Source of the DNA: an uncultured Clostridia bacterium
GTDB lineage: Bacteria; Bacillota; Clostridia; Oscillospirales; Oscillospiraceae
Direction: 5' to 3'
NCBI GenBank assembly: GCA_945482615.1
Contig: CALYRG010000001.1
Span: 1 to 64,000 of the forward strand
DNA: 64,000 nucleotides
The position numbers and the translations under genes are program-made. The notes under the pieces were generated by a model. The model saw only the letters and a program-made list of their open reading frames with translations. It made no database searches and was not told the DNA's origin. Positions 9,732 through 19,486 of this stretch are shown here, piece after piece (the first letter of the stretch is position 1; each line of letters begins with the position of its first letter).

Positions 9732-10165
9732 AGTGCACACCTGCACGGCTGCGCCTGTGCACTGCCCTGCTGACCGCCGTTCTGGTGTTCATCTGGGGCA
9801 ACTCTCTGCTGCCGGCATCGGTTTCCCAGCAGTTCAGTGATTTTGTGGGACATGTTCTGGAGGAGATCCTTCCGGTGGGCCTGGAAGACCTGCCGGAGGA
9901 AAGTGAAAGCTTCCTGCTGCGAAAGCTGGCTCACCTGACGGAATTTATCACCCTGGGTGTGCTGCTGGCCTGGAACTGCGCCATGCGTCAGAAAAGAACA
10001 GCTTTTCCCCTGCTGTGGGGCATTGCAGCTGCCTGTATCGATGAGACCATCCAGGTCTTTGTCCCCGGCCGGGGGCCGGGACTGCGGGATGTGGCCATCG
10101 ATTCTCTCGGCGTGCTGCTGGGTATCGTTTTGCTCCATTTGGGGCATAGATATCTCAAACATTGA
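9728..10165 (+). CDS. VanZ family protein
   Basis: FLLRKLAHLTEFITLGVLLAW and GRGPGLRDVAIDSLGVLLG. Confidence 0.85.
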   Translation: MKCTPARLRLCTALLTAVLVFIWGNSLLPASVSQQFSDFVGHVLEEILPVGLEDLPEESESFLLRKLAHLTEFITLGVLLAWNCAMRQKRTAFPLLWGIAAACIDETIQVFVPGRGPGLRDVAIDSLGVLLGIVLLHLGHRYLKH

Positions 10166-10191
10166 AGAAACATTAAACGGAGGAACTCTCT

Positions 10192-10776
10192 ATGAAACGC
10201 GCATTATCCATTTTGATGCTGGCCGCACTGCTCACCGGCTGCGGCAGCAGCAAGGCTCCCGCTCCCACTGCGGCTCCCACGGAAACCACCGTTGCCGCTG
10301 CCCCCGCTCCGGCCCCTTTGGAAATCCTGGAGACCGTTTGGGCTGCCATCCCGGAGGAAAACCGTTTCCCCGCCTGCGGCGGCGAAATGACCGATACCAT
10401 TCAGGAGGGTCCCGGCGCCCTGGATCCTGCCAACACCGACGCGCTCCTGTACACCCTGCTTGTGCCCGAGGAGCAGGTTGCAAACGTCAGGGAAGCCGCT
10501 TCCCTGATCCACATGATGAACACCAACACCTTCACCTGCGGCACATTCCGTCTGGAGGGCGTTACCGACGGCGTATTTGCCGATGCCATGAAAAACCGCA
10601 TCCTGAACAATCAGTGGATGTGTGGTTTCCCGGAGCGTGTGATTATTGCCTCCTTCGGCGACGACACCGTGCTGTGCGCCTACGGCAAGAACAGTGCGCT
10701 GGATCCTTTCATGGATCAGCTTACCAAGACCTACTCCGGTCAGATGGTTCTTCTGGTGGACGAGCCCATCGAATAA
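10192..10776 (+). CDS. DUF4358-like lipoprotein
   Basis: Lipobox LLTGCG; upstream of MBOAT and DHHW genes. Confidence 0.65.
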   Translation: MKRALSILMLAALLTGCGSSKAPAPTAAPTETTVAAAPAPAPLEILETVWAAIPEENRFPACGGEMTDTIQEGPGALDPANTDALLYTLLVPEEQVANVREAASLIHMMNTNTFTCGTFRLEGVTDGVFADAMKNRILNNQWMCGFPERVIIASFGDDTVLCAYGKNSALDPFMDQLTKTYSGQMVLLVDEPIE

Positions 10777-10833
10777 TCCCAATCGAGGCGGCCTGTGTGC
10801 CGCCTCAATTCCTATGAAAAGAGGTGGCTGCAC

Positions 10834-12207
10834 ATGGTTTTTTCCAGCATTCCCTTCCTGTATTATTTTCTTCCGGCTGTGATGCTGGTCTATTTTGCGG
10901 CACCCGGGAAGCTGAAAAACGGTGTGCTGCTCCTGTTCAGCCTCCTGTTTTACGGCTGGAGCGAGCCCCGGCTGCTGGCGCTGATGGTCGCAACAATTCT
11001 TCTGTTCTACCTGTGCGGCCTTGCCATCGGAAAAACCCGGCGCAGGTCGTTTCTGGTTCTGGGCACCGTACTGGGCGTGGGCCTGCTTGCCGTTTTCAAG
11101 TACGCCGATTTCTTCATCGGCAGCGTCAACGCCGCCACCGGGCTGTCCCTGCCCATGCTCCGGCTGGCTTTGCCTGTGGGCATCAGCTTCTACACCTTCC
11201 AGTGCCTGAGCTATATCGTGGATGTCTACCGGGGCAGTGTGCCCCCCCAGAAGAACCTCGTCTCCTTCGGCGCATATGTGGCCCTCTTTCCCCAGCTGAT
11301 CGCAGGCCCCATCGTCCGCTACGCCCATGTGGCCCGGGAGCTGGAAAGCCGCTGTCACACTTGGGAGGACGCGGCCCAGGGTGCACGTCGGTTTCTGGTG
11401 GGCCTGGGCAAGAAGGTGCTGCTGGCGGACAATTTTGCCCTGCTTATCCGGCTGTTCCGGGAAAGCGGAGAGAAAAGCGTCCTGTTTTACTGGATGTATG
11501 CCGCCGCCTTTACCCTGAACATCTACTTCGATTTTTCCGGCTACTCCGACATGGCCATCGGCCTGGGACGGATCTTCGGCTTCCACTTTGAGGAGAATTT
11601 CAACTATCCGTATCTATCCCGGAGCGTCACCGAGTTCTGGCGGCGCTGGCACATGTCCCTGGGCTCCTGGTTCCGGGACTATGTGTATATCCCCCTGGGG
11701 GGCAACCGTGTCAGCAGGCCCCGGTGGTTTCTGAATATCCTCACCGTGTGGCTGCTCACCGGCCTGTGGCACGGTGCAGCCTGGAATTTTGTGCTGTGGG
11801 GTCTGCTGTTCGCGGCGCTGCTGCTGCTGGAAAAGGCCCTGCCCGGAATCCAAAAGCTCCCCCGGTGGCTCTGCCATGGCTATGTACTGCTGGTGATTGC
11901 CATGAGCTTCGTGCTGTTCAATGCCGACAGCCTGTCTCAGGCATCCTCGGACTATCGGGCGCTGTTTGGCTTTGGGGGGCTTCCCGTCGTGACGAAAGTC
12001 ACCTTGTACTATCTGCGCTCCTACGCTGTGCTGTTCCTCCTGGGCATTCTGGGTGCAACTCCCCTGCCCCGGCGCATTGGGGCGCGGATCGCCGCATCCC
12101 GGGCCGGAACCGTCCTGACGGGGCTGTTCCTGGCGGCGGTGCTGCTGGTGTGTACGGCATATATGGTGGATGGGTCCTTCAGTCCCTTCCTGTATTTCCG
12201 GTTCTGA
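10834..12207 (+). CDS. MBOAT family O-acyltransferase (AlgI/DltB-like)
   Basis: SFYTFQCLSYIVDVYRG, FDFSGYSDMAIGLGRIFGF, WRRWHMSLGSWFRDYVYIPLGGNR, GLWHGAAWNFVLWG. Confidence 0.93.
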   Translation: MVFSSIPFLYYFLPAVMLVYFAAPGKLKNGVLLLFSLLFYGWSEPRLLALMVATILLFYLCGLAIGKTRRRSFLVLGTVLGVGLLAVFKYADFFIGSVNAATGLSLPMLRLALPVGISFYTFQCLSYIVDVYRGSVPPQKNLVSFGAYVALFPQLIAGPIVRYAHVARELESRCHTWEDAAQGARRFLVGLGKKVLLADNFALLIRLFRESGEKSVLFYWMYAAAFTLNIYFDFSGYSDMAIGLGRIFGFHFEENFNYPYLSRSVTEFWRRWHMSLGSWFRDYVYIPLGGNRVSRPRWFLNILTVWLLTGLWHGAAWNFVLWGLLFAALLLLEKALPGIQKLPRWLCHGYVLLVIAMSFVLFNADSLSQASSDYRALFGFGGLPVVTKVTLYYLRSYAVLFLLGILGATPLPRRIGARIAASRAGTVLTGLFLAAVLLVCTAYMVDGSFSPFLYFRF

Positions 12208-12220
12208 GGAGGGCCGCAAT

Positions 12221-13297
12221 ATGAAAAAAATGCTGCTCTGCCTTGGTTCGCTCTGGGCGCTGCTTGCCCTTGCCGCCTGGTTTCTCCCCGCCAGAGCCGT
12301 GGACGACGCAGAGCGCCGCCCTCTGGCGCAGCACCCCAAGACCAGTCTCCAGACGGTGCTGGATGGATCATTCCAATCCGGCTTTGAAGACTACGCCCAG
12401 GATCAGTTTCCCCTGCGGCAGACCTTTCGGCAGCTCAAGGCCGTGTTTCACACCTATGTGCTGAACCAGAAGGACAACAACGGAATCTACATGGCGGACG
12501 GCTTCGCCGTGGCCCAGGAATACCCCTTGAAGGAAGCCTCCCTGGAACACGCCCTGTCCCGGCTGGAATACCTCCACAAAAAATACCTTCAGGACAGCCG
12601 GGTGGTCATGGCCGTAATTCCGGACAAGAATTACTATCTGGCGCCGGAAAGCGGCCAACTGAGCCTCGACTATGACGCTCTGTTTGAAAAGTGCCGCCTT
12701 CCCTGGGCTGAGAATCTGGATCTGACCGGCACGCTGACCGCAGAGGATTTCTACCGCACCGACACCCACTGGCGGCAGGAACGGCTCTTTCCTGCGGCGA
12801 ACGCCATCTGTCAGGCTCTGGGGGTCACCGGACCTGATCCGGCGGACTACACCGTGGAAGCCCTGGCCCGGCCCTTCTATGGGGTCTACTACGGCCAGGC
12901 CGCCCTTCCCATGGAGCCGGACACCATGTACCTTCTGCGAAGCGATCTTCTGAGCCAATGCACCGTGTACGACTACGAAAGCGGTCAGCTTCTTCCCATC
13001 TACAATGAGCGCAAGCTCACTGCCAAGGATCTGTACGAGGTGTATCTGTCCGGCCCCCGGTCGCTGCTCACAATCACCAACCCCGGCGCCGCCACGGACC
13101 GGGAGCTGATCCTCTTCCGGGATTCCTTCGCCAGCGCCATCACGCCGCTGCTGCTGACTGACTACCGGACGGTGACGCTGGTGGACATTCGTTATATCCA
13201 GACTGATATGCTGAGCAGATTTCTGGATTTCCACGGCCAGAACGTGCTGATTCTCTACAGCGCACTGGTTCTGAACAACAGCACAACCATGAAATAA
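12221..13297 (+). CDS. DHHW/AlgJ-like protein partnered with MBOAT
   Basis: Signal anchor; FYRTDTHWRQE and LILFRDSFASAITPLL. Confidence 0.8.
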   Translation: MKKMLLCLGSLWALLALAAWFLPARAVDDAERRPLAQHPKTSLQTVLDGSFQSGFEDYAQDQFPLRQTFRQLKAVFHTYVLNQKDNNGIYMADGFAVAQEYPLKEASLEHALSRLEYLHKKYLQDSRVVMAVIPDKNYYLAPESGQLSLDYDALFEKCRLPWAENLDLTGTLTAEDFYRTDTHWRQERLFPAANAICQALGVTGPDPADYTVEALARPFYGVYYGQAALPMEPDTMYLLRSDLLSQCTVYDYESGQLLPIYNERKLTAKDLYEVYLSGPRSLLTITNPGAATDRELILFRDSFASAITPLLLTDYRTVTLVDIRYIQTDMLSRFLDFHGQNVLILYSALVLNNSTTMK

Positions 13298-13306
13298 AGA
13301 AAAAAC

Positions 13307-13352
13307 GCGGGCGACTGGCAGCTCTCCGTCGGAGGGTCTGTCAATCGCCCGC
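13307..13352. terminator. Hairpin terminator between convergent genes
   Basis: GCGGGCGACTGGCAG...CTGTCAATCGCCCGC followed by T-rich DNA. Confidence 0.65.
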
Positions 13353-13365
13353 AATTTTTCGCGTT

Positions 13366-14748
13366 TTATTCCGTCAGGTTCCGGATCCACTTGCCTTGTT
13401 TGAGCATAATGGTGCCCAAAATGCACTTGCAGCAGTTGGCCAGCTGACACACGGTGTACAGGGGGATGATGGTGATGCTGGTCAGGCGGCTGAGCACAAA
13501 CGCGATGGACACATTGCCCAGCCAGGTATAGCAGCTGTCGAAGAGCAGGGTAACCATCACCTGGCCGCCGGAGCGGAGGGTGAAGTAGGTTGCATTGGCA
13601 TAGGCGTCAAAGGGCATCACCAGTGCAGAAATGAGGATCAGCCGGGACGCCAGCAGCCGCACCTCCTGGGTGGTGTTGTAGATGCGGGGGAACGCACCGG
13701 ACACCGAGGCCATCAGAAGACCAAACAACACGCTGGACGCCACAGACACCGTAATGAGCTTGCGGTTGGCATCGCGCACTTCCTCTTCCCGGCAGCCGGA
13801 GCCCAGCATCTGGCCCATGATGATGCCCACCGATACGCCCATCGCCATAAACACCACGCTGCTCAGGTTAAACAGGGTGGAGGAAATGTTCATGGCAGGA
13901 ACCACAGTCAGGCCGCAGGTGGAGTAGCACTGATTCAGCACCGCCACACCGCTGGCCCACAGCAGCTCGTTGACCAGCAGCGGCATTCCCTTGAGGAAGA
14001 TGTCCCGGAGCAGCACTGCCGGAATACGGAAGGAATGGTAGGCCCCCCGGATGAAGGGATTCTTCTGGCTGTGGGTGTGGGTCCACACGGCCACGATGGC
14101 CAGCTCCGCGTACCGGGAGATGACGGTTGCCAGGGCCGCGCCCTCCACGCCCATGGCCGGGGCGCCGAAGTGGCCGAAAATCAGTACGTAGTTCAGGCAC
14201 AGGTTGATCAGCACCGCGGCAATGCCCGCCGCCATGGGAACCATGGTCTGTCCGGTTTCCCGGAGGGTGCTGGAATAGACGTTGGCCAGGGCAAAGGGAA
14301 CCAGTCCCCACAGCATCCAGCGCAGATACTGCATACCGTACGCCAGAACCTGGGCGGCATCCGCCGCGTCACCCTCGCCGGTGAGGTACAGCCGAACCAG
14401 GCTTTCGCCCCCAACCCGGAAGATAGCCCAGCCCACGACTGCCAGGAAGGCGCAGATCAGGAACTTAAAGCGGAAGGTATGCCGGACGCCCTTGTGATCC
14501 TGGGAGCCGTAGAACTGGGCGGTAAAGATGCCCGCGCCGGAGCTGGCTCCAAAAATACACAGATTGAATACAAACAGCAGGCCGTTGACGATGGAAGCGC
14601 CGCTCATAGGCGCGGTGCCGATCTGACCCACCATGATGTTGTCCAGCATGGACACGAAGTTGGTAATGCCATTTTGAATCATAATGGGAATGGCGATCCC
14701 GAAGACCCGGCGGAAGAACGCCCGGTCACCAATGTAACGCTTCAGCAT
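13366..14748 (-). CDS. MATE family efflux transporter
   Basis: AIPIMIQNGITNFVSMLDNIMVGQIG N-terminus; 12-TM pattern. Confidence 0.92.
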   Translation of the reverse strand: MLKRYIGDRAFFRRVFGIAIPIMIQNGITNFVSMLDNIMVGQIGTAPMSGASIVNGLLFVFNLCIFGASSGAGIFTAQFYGSQDHKGVRHTFRFKFLICAFLAVVGWAIFRVGGESLVRLYLTGEGDAADAAQVLAYGMQYLRWMLWGLVPFALANVYSSTLRETGQTMVPMAAGIAAVLINLCLNYVLIFGHFGAPAMGVEGAALATVISRYAELAIVAVWTHTHSQKNPFIRGAYHSFRIPAVLLRDIFLKGMPLLVNELLWASGVAVLNQCYSTCGLTVVPAMNISSTLFNLSSVVFMAMGVSVGIIMGQMLGSGCREEEVRDANRKLITVSVASSVLFGLLMASVSGAFPRIYNTTQEVRLLASRLILISALVMPFDAYANATYFTLRSGGQVMVTLLFDSCYTWLGNVSIAFVLSRLTSITIIPLYTVCQLANCCKCILGTIMLKQGKWIRNLTE

Positions 14749-14764
14749 AATCTCCTCTCAAAAA

Positions 14765-15934
14765 TCAAACACAGTGGTTAACGGAAACCACCTTCAGCAT
14801 TCTTTCGTGCATGGTAACCATCAGCACCAGAATCGCCAGCAGGAACACCGGCAGCAGGGCTGTGGTGATGTGGTTGGCGATGAGGCCAAAGATGGGAGGC
14901 GCGGCGCAGGTACCCACATAGGCGCTGGCCATCTGCACACCGATGAGCGCCTGGGATTTGTCCGCACCGAAGTTGCCGGGGGTGGAGTGAATGATGCAGG
15001 GATAGATGGGGGCGCAGCCCAGACCAATGAGGATCAGGCCAGCCAGAGACACCGCCCGGCCCAGAGGCAGCAGCATGGCGGCAATACCCAGTCCGATCAC
15101 CCCCTGCCCCATACGGATCAGCTGGGTATCGCTGAATTTCATGGTAAGAAATCCGTTCAGGGCCCGTCCGGCAGTGATACCGATGTAGAACAGGCTGGCA
15201 AAGAAGGCCGCCGTTTCGGCGGACACCCCCTTGATCAGCACCAGGTAGGAGCTGGCCCACAGGGCAGCGGTCTGCTCAACGGCGCAGTAGCAGAAGAAGG
15301 TGATGAGGATTTGTTTCGCGCCGGGGATACGTACCACCTGGGAGATGGGCAGCGGCTTGGTGCCGTGGGGGTCGCTGCCGTCACCGGGGCGCTTCTTCCA
15401 CAGAGGCAGGCTCAGGAAAATGCAGGCGCAGAGCACCACCTGAATGATGCCCACATACCGGTAGGCGGCGCTCCAGTGTCCGCCGCCGGAGAGCACCATG
15501 CCCATAACATAGGGGCCGGTGGCCGCACCCAGGCCCCACATGCAGTGCAGCCAGCTCATGTGGCGGCTGGTGTAGTGCAGGGCCACATAGTTATTCAGGG
15601 ATGCATCCACGCTGCCCGCGCCCAGACCGTAGGGGATGGCCCACAGGCACAGCATCCAGAAGGAGCTGCTTACCGAAAAGCCCAGCAATGCGGCAGCGGT
15701 GATGGCTACACTGATGGCCGTGACCTTGCCGGTGCCCAGATAGTAGGTCAGCCGGTCTCCCATGAGGCTTGCCACGATGGTGCCCAGGGCAATAATCATG
15801 GACAGCACGCCGGCATAGGACAGCGGCGCGCCGAACTCCACATACATGGTTGGCCAGGCCGCGCCCAGCAAACCGTCCGGCAGGCCCAGGCTGATAAAAG
15901 CAATATAAATAATCGCAAGCAGCAGATGTGTCAT
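14765..15934 (-). CDS. MFS transporter
   Basis: Multiple TM segments; GLPDGLLGAAWPTMY; GDRLTYYLGTGKV. Confidence 0.88.
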   Translation of the reverse strand: MTHLLLAIIYIAFISLGLPDGLLGAAWPTMYVEFGAPLSYAGVLSMIIALGTIVASLMGDRLTYYLGTGKVTAISVAITAAALLGFSVSSSFWMLCLWAIPYGLGAGSVDASLNNYVALHYTSRHMSWLHCMWGLGAATGPYVMGMVLSGGGHWSAAYRYVGIIQVVLCACIFLSLPLWKKRPGDGSDPHGTKPLPISQVVRIPGAKQILITFFCYCAVEQTAALWASSYLVLIKGVSAETAAFFASLFYIGITAGRALNGFLTMKFSDTQLIRMGQGVIGLGIAAMLLPLGRAVSLAGLILIGLGCAPIYPCIIHSTPGNFGADKSQALIGVQMASAYVGTCAAPPIFGLIANHITTALLPVFLLAILVLMVTMHERMLKVVSVNHCV

Positions 15935-16068
15935 GGTGGGAACGTCTCCTCTGTCAATAATCGATTGCGTACATTATAACATGAATGATCCAAAAAGAAT
16001 AGGGACAAATGTGTTGAAAAATCGGTTTTTTTCTGCTATGATGGGGAAAATCTCAGGTTGGAGGCTCT

Positions 16069-16839
16069 ATGATGGAAACCGAATTTTCCCTTGACTTACC
16101 CGATCTGACTGTCAAATGTATTCTCACCCTTCCGGAGGGAAGGGTGAGTCGGATCGTCATAGGTGTTCACGGCATCGGCGGCAGCTCCCGGGACCCGATT
16201 CAGAACGCACTGGCCGAGGAGATGTCCCTGTTCGACTCCGCCGTATTTCGCTTTGATCTGCCCGGCCATGGGCAGAGCCCAACCGACGAGCTGACTCTGG
16301 CCGGCTGCACGGCTTCCCTGACTGCCGTTGCCCGGGAAGCCCGGAGGCGCTTTCCGGAGGTGGAGGATCTTTGCATCTTCGCCAGCGGCTTTGGTGCCTA
16401 TGTCACCCTGGTCTCCATCGATCAGCTGCTGGCACTTCCCGGCAGGCTGAAGCTGGTGGTTCAAACCCCCTCTGTGCGGATGGATCTGACCATTCTGGCC
16501 ATGTGCGGCCTCACAGCCGAAACGCTGTGGACCATGGACAGCTTTACCCTGCGCTCTCCCCGGCCTCTGAAAATCTCCTACCGGTTCTTTGAAGAGCTGG
16601 TGGATCACTTCGCTGTCAACACCTACCCAGTGCCCATGCTGATCCTCCACGGCGAGGAAGACAGCTTCATCCGCATGGCAGATGTGCGGGTGCTGCGGGA
16701 CAAAAACGAACAGAGCAAGCTGGTCATCATTCCCGGCACCAGCCACCGCTTCCTGGAATCCGGAGCCTGGGATATGGTGGTGGATCTGACCCGGGACTGG
16801 TTTGAATTTGAGCAGGTCCTGCTGAGCGACTGGGAGTGA
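16069..16839 (+). CDS. Alpha/beta hydrolase
   Basis: GVHGIGGSSRD, FDLPGHGQS, LILHGEEDSFI, IIPGTSHRF. Confidence 0.85.
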   Translation: MMETEFSLDLPDLTVKCILTLPEGRVSRIVIGVHGIGGSSRDPIQNALAEEMSLFDSAVFRFDLPGHGQSPTDELTLAGCTASLTAVAREARRRFPEVEDLCIFASGFGAYVTLVSIDQLLALPGRLKLVVQTPSVRMDLTILAMCGLTAETLWTMDSFTLRSPRPLKISYRFFEELVDHFAVNTYPVPMLILHGEEDSFIRMADVRVLRDKNEQSKLVIIPGTSHRFLESGAWDMVVDLTRDWFEFEQVLLSDWE

Positions 16840-16861
16840 CTTTCTACCCTGCCGTAAAAAT

Positions 16862-16889
16862 CGTGCCATTCCGTTTTGGGAATGGCGCG
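16862..16889 (+). terminator. Rho-independent terminator
   Basis: CGTGCCATTCC...GGAATGGCGCG then GTTTTTCGTTTTT. Confidence 0.75.
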
Positions 16890-16952
16890 GTTTTTCGTTT
16901 TTCTATACCCCAGTTTTCTTCTGTCTGCCCACATCATTCCTGGAAAAACTAC

Positions 16953-16981
16953 TTGACATGGTGTTTCTTTTTTTGTATTAT
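16953..16981 (+). promoter_or_regulatory. SigmaA-type promoter of psuK-psuG
   Basis: TTGACA-17 bp-TATTAT, followed by two copies of ATGCTTAG. Confidence 0.65.
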
Positions 16982-17025
16982 AAACACATGCTTAGAAACT
17001 AAACCTATGCTTAGGAGGGCGGGCG

Positions 17026-18111
17026 ATGACACAGCGGGAACGGCAGATCTTGCAGCTCATTGAAGCAAACCCCATGATCTCCCAGCAGGAGATCGCGGAC
17101 ACCCTGGGCCTGGCCCGATCCTCGGTAGCCGTCCACATCTCCAACCTGATGAAGAAGGGCTGTATCGCCGGGAAGGGCTACGTTCTGCGCAGCGGAAGCT
17201 ATGCCGTTGTGGTGGGCGGCGTGAATATGGACATCGGCGGCAGGTCTTCTGCCCCCCTGGTGGAGGCTGACTCCAACCCCGGCACCGTCACCATGAATCT
17301 GGGCGGTGTAGGCCGGAACATTGCCCACAATATGCGCCTGATGGGTGTGGACGTCCGTCTGCTCACCGCCTACGGCGACGATCTGGCCGGCGAACGGGTG
17401 GCCGCCTCCTGCTCGGAGCTGGGCATAGACCTGAGCAGCGCCCTGCACATTTCCGGTGCTCCCACTTCTACCTACCTTTACCTGACAGACCCCCGGGGGG
17501 AAATGGCCCTGGCTGTCTCGGACATGTCCATCTGCGACGCCATCACTCCCGGGTATCTCGCCGCCAACCTGAATGTGCTGCAAAACGCCCAGCTGGTGGT
17601 GGCCGATGCCAACATCCCCGCCGCATCCCTGCAGTATCTGGCAGATAACCTGAGCTGCCCGCTGTTTGTGGACCCGGTCTCCACCGTCAAGGCGGAAAAA
17701 CTCCGTCCCATCCTGCCGAAAATCCACACGCTCAAGCCCAATCGCCTGGAGGCGGAACTTCTCACCGGCGTGGCCATCCACAGCCGGGACGATGCCCGGA
17801 AGGCTGCCGATGCCCTGCTCCGGCTGGGTGTCCACCGGATCTTCCTGTCCCTGGGCAGTGACGGTGTCCTCGCCGCCATGGGAGACCAGCGGCTGTGGCT
17901 TCCCTGCCTGCCGGGTAACATGGTCAACACCACCGGCTGCGGCGATGCCTTCATGGGTGCCCTTGCCTGGGCATACCTGGAAGGTACCGACCTGCGCGGC
18001 TCTGCCCTGGCAGGACTGGCCGCTGCCGCCATCGCCATGGAGTCCCCCCAGACCATCAACGAGGGAATGTCCGCCGCGGCGATTCAAAACCGTATTTCCA
18101 GCCATTTATAA
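17026..18111 (+). CDS. psuK: PfkB family carbohydrate kinase with N-terminal HTH, pseudouridine kinase-like
   Basis: N-terminal winged HTH (QQEIADTLGLARSSVAVHISNL), PfkB motif NTTGCGDAFMGA; adjacent psuG. Confidence 0.85.
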   Translation: MTQRERQILQLIEANPMISQQEIADTLGLARSSVAVHISNLMKKGCIAGKGYVLRSGSYAVVVGGVNMDIGGRSSAPLVEADSNPGTVTMNLGGVGRNIAHNMRLMGVDVRLLTAYGDDLAGERVAASCSELGIDLSSALHISGAPTSTYLYLTDPRGEMALAVSDMSICDAITPGYLAANLNVLQNAQLVVADANIPAASLQYLADNLSCPLFVDPVSTVKAEKLRPILPKIHTLKPNRLEAELLTGVAIHSRDDARKAADALLRLGVHRIFLSLGSDGVLAAMGDQRLWLPCLPGNMVNTTGCGDAFMGALAWAYLEGTDLRGSALAGLAAAAIAMESPQTINEGMSAAAIQNRISSHL

Positions 18112-18139
18112 TATTGTCTCAGAAAGGAATACAGCTGCA

Positions 18140-19060
18140 ATGAGTATGAACAAATTCTTGGATGTCAAGCCCGAGGTCGCCGAGGCCCTGGCCGCCGGTA
18201 AGCCCGTGGTGGCTCTGGAGTCCACCATTATCTCCCACGGTATGCCCTACCCCCAGAATGTGGAAACTGCCCTGAATGTGGAGCGGATCATTCGGGACAA
18301 TGGCGCTGTACCTGCCACCATTGCCGTCATCGGCGGCCGCCTGAAGGCCGGTCTTACCGAGGAGGAAATCGAATACTTCGGCAAGAAGGGCCAGGCCATT
18401 CACAAGGCCTCCCGCCGGGATCTGGCCGTACTGTGCGCCCGGGGTGAGGATGGCGCTACCACCGTCACCACCACTATGATGATTGCCCACATGGCAGGTA
18501 TCAGCATCTTCGCCACCGGCGGTATCGGCGGTGTGCATCGGGGCGCGGAGACCACCATGGACATCTCCGCCGACCTGGAGGAGCTGGCACAGACCCCTGT
18601 GATGGTGGTGTGCGCAGGTGCCAAATCCATTCTGGATCTGGGGCTGACCCTGGAATACCTGGAGACCAAGGGCGTGCCTGTCATCGGCTACGGCACTGAG
18701 GAACTGCCCGCCTTCTATACCCGTCAGTCCGGCTTCGGCGTGGACTACCGCATCGACACCCCCGAGGAGCTGGCCGCCGCCTTCAAGGCCAGCCACGACA
18801 TGGGGCTGAAGGGCGGTATGCTGGTGACCAACCCCATCCCCGAGGAATTTGCCATGCCCAAGGATGTCATTGACGCCGCCATTGACCAGGCCATTGCCGA
18901 GTGCAATGCCAAGGGCATCCACGGAAAAGCCACCACCCCCTTCCTGCTGGCCCGGGTAGCAGAGCTTACCGGCGGCGACAGCCTGGCGTCCAACATCCGC
19001 CTGGTCTACAACAACGCCAAGGTTGCAGCCCGCACCGCTGCCGCCTACTGCCGTCTGTAA
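18140..19060 (+). CDS. psuG: Pseudouridine-5'-phosphate glycosidase
   Basis: VALESTIISHGMPYPQN, GEDGATTVTTTMMIAHMAGISIFATGGIGGVHRG. Confidence 0.95.
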   Translation: MSMNKFLDVKPEVAEALAAGKPVVALESTIISHGMPYPQNVETALNVERIIRDNGAVPATIAVIGGRLKAGLTEEEIEYFGKKGQAIHKASRRDLAVLCARGEDGATTVTTTMMIAHMAGISIFATGGIGGVHRGAETTMDISADLEELAQTPVMVVCAGAKSILDLGLTLEYLETKGVPVIGYGTEELPAFYTRQSGFGVDYRIDTPEELAAAFKASHDMGLKGGMLVTNPIPEEFAMPKDVIDAAIDQAIAECNAKGIHGKATTPFLLARVAELTGGDSLASNIRLVYNNAKVAARTAAAYCRL

Positions 19061-19066
19061 CATACA

Positions 19067-19112
19067 GTTTTTCTTCTCCCCTGTTTCCCCGGAAACAGGG
19101 GAGAAGAAAAAC
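19067..19112. terminator. Perfect 22-bp-stem hairpin, probably bidirectional terminator
   Basis: GTTTTTCTTCTCCCCTGTTTCC-CC-GGAAACAGGGGAGAAGAAAAAC. Confidence 0.75.
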
Positions 19113-19202
19113 TTTCTCAAAATTTTTCAAAAAATGATTGCCAAACTGTTCGTCCCATGATATAATACGCCGTGTGCCTCGCAGACAGGCGCCGCTCCAC
19201 AT

Positions 19203-19277
19203 TGGGATGTCGCCAAGCGGTAAGGCACCAGACTTTGACTCTGGCATTCGTCGGTTCGAATCCGGCCATCCCAGCCA
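19203..19277 (+). tRNA. tRNA-Gln (TTG)
   Basis: Acceptor TGGGATG/CATCCCA, TTCGAAT T-loop, anticodon loop CTTTGAC, encoded CCA. Confidence 0.93.
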
Positions 19278-19282
19278 AATAC

Positions 19283-19358
19283 GATCCGCTAGCTCAGTAG
19301 GTAGAGCAATTGCCTTTTAAGCAATGGGTCTGGGGTTCGAATCCCCAGCGGGTCACCA
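19283..19358 (+). tRNA. tRNA-Lys (TTT)
   Basis: Acceptor GATCCGC/GCGGGTC, GGTTCGAATCC T-arm, anticodon TTT, encoded CCA. Confidence 0.93.
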
Positions 19359-19486
19359 AAAATCCCGAATGCACCGGCGTTCGGGATTTTTTCTTCTTTC
19401 TTTGTATGATCTCTATTGACTACCGATCGATTGGAAGGTATAATAAAACCATCAGACAGAGAACAATCAGGCAGGAGGAACCAATT

